Source: Ananas comosus
Lineage: Eukaryota; Streptophyta; Magnoliopsida; Poales; Bromeliaceae
DNA length: 64,000 nucleotides
Assembly: GCF_001540865.1 (NCBI RefSeq)
Contig: NC_033636.1
Location: forward strand, 6,885,983 to 6,949,982
Direction: 5' to 3'
Part shown: positions 58,986 through 64,000 of the stretch, one piece after another
How the letters are laid out: each line of letters opens with the position of its first letter
Numbering within the stretch: position 1 is the first letter of the stretch
Position numbers and translations under genes: made by a program
The notes under the pieces: model-generated
Database searches by the model: none
Told to the model about the DNA's origin: nothing
What the model saw: the letters and a program-made list of their open reading frames with translations, nothing else

Positions 58986-60703
58986 TTTTTAAAAAGTCAG
59001 CTCAAACGTGCAAAATTTAAAAAGACAACCTAATTTTGCTAAATCACAAAATAGTGGACATTTATGCGAAAGGGTCTAATTTACAATTTTATTATCTAGA
59101 AACTTAACTTACATATCTAAGGTGTTTGTATATAGTGTGAGTTTATAACATTATAAACATAATTATATATATATATATATATTTTGTAACTCACTATATT
59201 TGTAAAGATCTGTATGAAATTAACCTAATTTTTTTCTAGGCTTTCAATTTTATGGGCCCACCCGACCCAAAGTACGGATCGGGTCTGAGACCTGCGAAAA
59301 AACGGGTGCCCGATCGAAGAATCGGGTCGGGTTGCTCAGGCCTATCCAGAACTAGGCACATCTATGCTTATATATGCATCTTATCTTATATTAAAGTTTA
59401 AATAGCTCAGTTCTAAGATTCAAAAATTTAGAAAAATATGAACTCATAGGTAATAGGTAAAAATGTATGGAGATTCTTAATTTTAGACCATTCTAAAATA
59501 GCCCTCTAAACTATAACTTTTTTTTTTTTTTTAAATTGAGACTCTCTCAACTTTTAATTTTTAGAACTAAGTGATAATAGCCAAGAAAAGTGGAAATTTT
59601 ATCAAATTGATTGATAACTGCATCAAATTTAGCTGTTTAAATTGCTTTACGCCAAATTAAACTAAATTAATAGTTTGAACTGTTTAATAATAAAAAAGTA
59701 AGTTAATTAACTATTAATAGCTAATTAAGCTATAAATTTAAGAAAAATTTTAGCTTTTTAACTAAAAGAAACTTAAATAAAAAAAGAGGCTAAATTACTC
59801 TTTTGGCCCTCAAACTATGAGGTCCATGACACTTTGGTTCCCAAATTTTAATTTATTATAATTTCTAGCTCAAACTTTCTAAACTATTGTATTTAAGTTC
59901 TAGAACATAATTTAGTTGACTAAATATTGATCTGTTGTCAACGTGAAAGTAATATAATAGTGTTGTGATCAATGAGACAATGATAGGATAATAATTAATA
60001 TGCTCACATTACTTTTGCATCAACTATAAATTGTGGGACTTGATTACAATAATTTATAAAATTCAAGTTAAAAGTTACAATAAATAAAAATTTGAGGACC
60101 AAAATATTACGCAACTCATATTTTGAGGACCAAAATTATAATTTAGCTAAAAAGGCTTATAAGCTAACTATGAACTGTTTTGAATTGGCTACCTAACCTT
60201 TCAATTTTTTTATTTTACTATCTAACCTTCTAATTTATTTGATTTAAATTAATTAGAGGTACTTCCACTATAAAATTTAAATTAACTACTTATTTTAATA
60301 AATTTATAGTTACAAAAATCGTATTAAATAAACTAACTATGAACTGTTTTGAAGTCAAAGTGACGTTGACTAATTTAAATTGATCAAATTGAAAGGTTGG
60401 ATAGTAAAATTAAAATTTTGAAATATGAATAATCAATTAGTAGCGGTCTATAGTGTAGAAAAGTTATGCACATTTTTTGCTAAAAAAATTTGAAGTTCAT
60501 GGATCTATTTTAGAATTGCCGATAGTTGAGGGAGTCCATGTACATGTTAAGAGAAATTCTATTTGTACACTTTAAAATATGATGGTGTACATTTTACACC
60601 TATAATTTAAAGTTCATAAAATTTCAAATAATTTTTAATAAAATTAAAAAAATTAATATAATAAATAGAAAATTAATAATTTTTGGATGGAGTCTGGCAT
60701 GAG
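58986..60703. other. AT-rich spacer with hAT-like and dispersed-repeat fragments
   Basis: 59250-59345 has GACCCAAAGTACGGATCGGG and GAATCGGGTCGGGTTGC words like a hAT end. 60190-60450 contains the dispersed repeat (GAACTGTTTTGAATTGGC, then AATTGAAAGGTTGGATAGTA). No gene. Confidence 0.45.
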
Positions 60704-60861
60704 ATAGGACAAAAATTATATGAGTATCGTCCCCAAACTAAAAAGTTTGGGGACGATGCGGATGGGTGCTGCGTGGCCAGCGTGCACCCATCCGCGACCT
60801 CTCTGTCTGCATCAGCTTCTCTCTCTCTCTCTCTCTAAAAATTGAGGCCCATGTTTATATA

Positions 60862-60904
<43 letters not shown>

Positions 60905-61201
60905 TTGTAGGGTAGAGCGAGGATGGGCGCGCCCGGCCACGCGGCGCCGTGTGGCCCATACAACGGCTATCCATAAAAGGAAGCAGGGACAAAAATTTTA
61001 TGGCTATAAAATTTTTGTCCTGTGAAATATACACTCCATGTAGCCGGGACAAAAATTTTATGGCACTATTCACAAACTAATAGTTTAAAAACAGTTCAGA
61101 TGGGCGCCGTGTGGCCCATACAAGAAAGAGAAAGGATGGCCATCGGATGGACCACGTGGCGTCCGTACGCAGACGATGGCCACAAAAATTTTTGTCCGTA
61201 T
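60704..61201. mobile_element. Foldback MITE with GGACAAAAATT termini
   Basis: Ends ATAGGACAAAAATTATATG and, inverted, ATACGGACAAAAATTTTTG. The GGGACAAAAATTTTATGG word recurs at 60987 and 61046, and GGCGCCGTGTGGCCCATACA occurs twice (60940s and 61102), suggesting tandem or nested copies. A perfect 14-bp-arm hairpin is at 60726-60757. A 37-T run is at about 60866-60901. Confidence 0.62.
60726..60757. other. Perfect hairpin, 14-bp arms, AAAA loop
   Basis: ATCGTCCCCAAACT, AAAA, AGTTTGGGGACGAT. It is a subterminal feature of the surrounding MITE rather than a bacterial-style terminator. Confidence 0.8.
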
Positions 61202-62010
61202 AGCAGTAGCATTTCGATCCCACCGAAGAAGCCAAAAAATAAAAAAGAAATAAAGATAAAAATAAAAAGGCTTTTTTTGCAAATGGCTCCTTAAAAAAAT
61301 TTTATTTTAAAAGTAGCCCTAAAAATTTATAATTGTAAAAATAACTCTATCCCTGCCACGCTGGTGCCACGCAAGTGCCACGTTAGCGGGCTAGGAGCTT
61401 GGTTAGCAAGTTGAACACGGTGAACCATTCACCGTGTTCAATTTCATCGTGTTTTATATTTATATTCCTCTTCTTCTCTTTTTCAAAAATCCGAACCATA
61501 ACCTGAAAGTCAAATTAAACCCGAACCCGGATCTGAACACGATGGATTTTAAAAATCTATACCTATATCCAACCCGACCAAAAATCCGAACTCGGACCCG
61601 AACCCGGCGGGTTTTAAAAATCTATACCGTTGAATGAAAATCTAAGGGATAAATATTATTAAATATTTTATATATTGTATAAATAAATAAAAATAAATTA
61701 TGGATATAAATAATTTATTCGGGTTTGGGTTCAGAAATATTTCAGGTATCCATACCCATTGACATCCCTACTTCTTATTCCTCTTTTCAATATTTATATT
61801 GCGAAAAATACATATATTTGTAATTTTTCTAGACACGGTCGTGTTTGGACAAGGTGAGTGGTTTACCGTATTCAAATTAATACCATATACCAGCCCCGCT
61901 TGCGTGGCGCTGACGTGGCGCCTGCGTTGCAGGATGAGGTGTAAATATAAATTTGCTAGGGCTATTTTTAAAATAAATTTTTTCTAGGGGGCTAGATGCA
62001 AAAAAAAGCC
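61202..62010. other. Spacer with a hAT remnant
   Basis: 61480-61770 carries AAACCCGAACCCGGATC, GACCCGAACCCGGCGGG and ends GTATCCATACCCATTGACATCCCTA, a decayed hAT of the GGGTTCGGG family. 61360-61430 and 61890-61930 contain repeated GCCACG / TGACGTGGCG words. No gene. Confidence 0.55.
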
Positions 62011-62020
62011 CAAATAAAAA

Positions 62021-62558
62021 GGGTTAATTACACCAGTAGTCCCCAACCTTTTCATCAATTTTTAATTGAGTCCCCAACCTCTTTTTTTCTGCAATTGAGT
62101 TCCTAATCTCTTGATTTCATTTCAATTAAGTCCCTAATCTCTTAATTTTATTTCAATTAAGTCCTAACCGTTAAATAGGTGTTAAAATTGATGAAAAATA
62201 CTACATCAACACGCCACGGAGTCACCATGTCAGCGCCACGGTAGTGTTGTGTCAGCGGATTGCAAAAAAAAAAGTTGGGGACCAAATTGAACGGCGCTGA
62301 TATTGCGCGACTGTGGGGTCCCCAACCTTTTTTTTTGCAATCCGCTGACACAACGCCACCATGGCGCTGACATGGCAACTCCGTAGCGCTGACATGGTGC
62401 TAACGTGCCATTTTTCGTCAATTTTAACACCTATTTAACGACTGGGTCTAAGTTGAAATGAAATTAAGAGATTAGGAACTTAATTGCAAAAAAAAAAAAG
62501 TTGGGGATCCAATTGAAAATTGGTGGAAAGGTTGGAGACTTACTGGTGTAATTAACCC
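62021..62558. mobile_element. 538-bp long-armed foldback (MULE-type MITE) at the promoter of the next gene
   Basis: Arms of about 250 bp: the left starts GGGTTAATTACACCAGTAGT, the right inverted GGGTTAATTACACCAGTAAG. Flanks CAAATAAAAA (62011-62020) and CAAATGAAAA (62559-62568) form a 9-10-bp duplication with one mismatch, fitting Mutator-like elements. The arms carry TCCCCAACCT and ACATGGCGCTGACATG-type words. It ends 89 bp before the start codon at 62648. Confidence 0.85.
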
Positions 62559-62647
62559 CAAATGAAAATAAAAAAGAGATAAAGCGGAAGCAACGCGAAG
62601 GAAACTTCTCGCCTCACCCGCGCGCTCCCGCCTCCCGAGCCGAGACC

Positions 62648-63020
62648 ATGCAAGAGAGCGTGCTCTCCTCTCGCCGCGCTCCGCTGAGCCCCGACGCCGG
62701 CGCCGGCGCCGCCGACGACGACCACGGCGGCGGCGGCGGCGGCGGCGACAAGTCCAAGACCCGGAAGCCCCCCTCCCTCGTCGCCCGGATCTCCGCCTAC
62801 GCCCGCGTCCCCGTCACCACCGCCGCCGCCGGCCGTGGCCTCCTCCTCCTCCTCCTCCTCCTCGCCGGCGCCGGCGCCGGCGCCGCCCTCGTCGTCCTCC
62901 TCGTCCGCTCTCGCCCCGTCGCCTGCGTCCCCCTCTACGACCCCCTCGCCCGCGCCGCTCTCTTCTCCGGCTCCCGCGACGCCCTGGCCTCCGATTTCGG
63001 CATCCTCGGCGTGCCCTGGT
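62648..63020 (+). CDS. First exon of a single-pass membrane protein of unknown function
   Basis: Exon 1 encodes 124 residues plus one base before a GTAAGC donor at 63021. Layout: a polar Gly/Asp-rich N-terminus (MQESVLSSRRAPLSPDAG...), a basic stretch, a very hydrophobic helix at about 63-86 (GRGLLLLLLLLAGAGAGAAL), then RSRPVACVPLYDPLARAALF and a conserved-looking tail ASDFGILGVPWC at the splice site. This suggests a type II membrane protein with its main domain encoded by exons beyond the window. I have a faint memory of plant proteins with this tail, of uncharacterised function, and do not assign one. The start is supported by the GAGACC-ATG context and the GC-rich leader. Codon use is strongly G/C-ending. 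A frame read on past the donor loses coding bias. Confidence 0.75.
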
Positions 63021-63179
63021 GTAAGCCTCTCCGGATCCCCCCCAAATCTCTTTCCTCTTTTCCTTTTGATTCGTGGCGATGTGGTTGTGTTGTAATCATT
63101 TTGCGTCATCTCGTTGATCTGAAGAGTTCTTGGAACTCTAAAGTTAGGGTTTTACAAGCTTTTGTTCCGTCTCCATTTC

Positions 63180-63659
63180 GGCCCCCGTTTGCTACGTCTT
63201 GAATAAATTATTTAATGATGATAACTTACGAAGATTTTCTTTGATTTGGTAAGAGAACATATTTTATCTTGAAGGCCGAATAAGATATTCCATTCTAGGC
63301 ATTTGATCACATTCTTCTACTAAATACTACAAGTTTAAATTAAAGAAATTTACGAAATATGGATGTTAGGATAAGATATCCAATGATAATTTATTTGGTA
63401 CGAAGATTTTTCTTGTGGTTGGAAGTTAGAAGTTTGATCTTTTGCTTCTTGAAGGGTTTTTGACATCCATGATTTATTTGGTAAGATTGCATATTTTACC
63501 TATGCAGTAAATTATCTTATTCCAAAAAAATTGATCTGAAAGCTGAATATGGTATGCCATTCTAGATATTTGATCACACTCCTCATTTACCAACTACATG
63601 TTTATTGAGTAAGTCGAAGAGTTATGCCGAATAAGATGTTCGTGTATCCAAAGAGAGCC
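63180..63659. mobile_element. MITE in intron 1 of the right-edge gene
   Basis: Starts GGCCCCCGTTTGCTACG. The right end inverted reads GGCTCTCTTTGGATACACGA followed by ACATCTTATTCGGC, the same family as 2889-3354 in RRP41 intron 2. The right flank is TTA but the left is TTC, so the duplication is imperfect. Noncoding. Confidence 0.55.
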
Positions 63660-64000
63660 TTAGTATTTTGATATGAGATTTTAATAGCAGAGATTATGGG
63701 GTTTCCAGGACTATTCTGTATTTAATATTGCTATGCAAATCTTGAGAGTAGGTGGGGGTATGACCTCATTGGTGAAATCCATAATATTAAGATACTTACA
63801 CTTCTCATGTCATGGTAATCCTAACATATCATTCAGGGAACAGTCAAGGAGAAGAAGAAGGAAAAAATGAAAAAAAAGAAAAACATAAACTCTTTGGAGT
63901 GGGAATGGCATTATTCTTCTGTAAAAGATGCTAATCTAGATATCTTGGAAGGTTAAAAAGAATGGAGTAAAGTTGTTTTTATTTTCTTCAATAAATGTCC
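63660..64000. other. Intron sequence to the window end
   Basis: AT-rich, presumably intron 1 of the gene starting at 62648. An A/G-rich block at 63838-63890 after a CAG is open for a short distance, but I cannot support it as an exon. Confidence 0.4.

Noticed and set aside
60726..60757. Rho-independent-like terminator
   Set aside because: A perfect hairpin, but it is inside a eukaryotic MITE with no T-run at the proper position and no operon context.
62552..63109. Minus-strand 185-codon and plus-strand 86-codon frames over the right-edge exon
   Set aside because: Shadows of the GC-rich exon, with Gly/Ala/Ser low-complexity translations. The frame at 62648 has a signal-anchor helix and a consensus donor.
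1..64000. A novel multi-gene defence or metabolic system
   Set aside because: The only intact genes are unrelated housekeeping or wall enzymes in opposite orientations. All other coding sequence belongs to known transposon families, so no gene cluster logic is visible.

Overview
This is nuclear DNA of a flowering plant, almost certainly a monocot. Four host genes survive: two have GC-rich, strongly C/G-ending first exons of the commelinid monocot kind, and they sit in AT-rich sequence packed with transposons of typical plant families. The LTR-retrotransposon style and isolated single Ns would suit a draft genome such as pineapple, but I cannot prove the species. No bacterial, phage or CRISPR system is present.

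Host genes. (1) 157-3664, minus strand: the 5' half of the exosome subunit RRP41, rebuilt here from seven small exons; the rest lies beyond the left edge. (2) 42852-43301, plus: an intronless TMEM234-like four-helix membrane protein. (3) 45136-51167, minus: a five-exon secreted glyoxal/aldehyde oxidase (GLOX), 600 aa when spliced, with all five copper/radical ligands present. It is convergent with gene 2. (4) 62648 onward, plus: first exon of a membrane-anchored protein whose remainder lies beyond the right edge.

Transposon layout. 2.9-8.8 kb: MITEs and AT-rich repeats. 8.9-10.3 kb: broken N-terminal half of a family B DNA polymerase of the linear mitochondrial-plasmid type, now apparently in nuclear DNA. 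10.35-17.84 kb: a PIF/Harbinger transposon with TTA target duplication, whose ORF1 is split by a 3.2-kb LTR-type element with AAATA duplication. 18.1-32.2 kb: a minus-strand Ty3/gypsy chromovirus (Tekay/Del-like) arranged internal-LTR-internal-LTR, with the same hAT element in both gag copies. 33.4-36.75 kb: an inverted second copy of the 3.2-kb LTR element. 37-42.4 kb: a hAT transposase gene split by two Helitrons, one of which contains a MULE-type MITE. 53.3-55.3 kb: a 5'-truncated L1-type LINE. 56.5-57.9 kb: a degenerate 44-bp minisatellite. 60.7-62.6 kb: foldback MITEs, one ending less than 100 bp before gene 4.

Three single Ns (8530, 19293, 22871) matter. The last two sit exactly where repeat copies are joined illogically, and the gypsy copy at about 28.3-32.2 kb differs from its sister mainly by one- and two-base indels. 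Parts of 18-32 kb may therefore be assembly products rather than biology. I found no convincing undescribed functional system. The most unusual items are the mitochondrial-plasmid polymerase relic, the recurring 10-bp palindrome GTACCGGTAC in LTRs, the minisatellite, and the nested insertions with readable target duplications.
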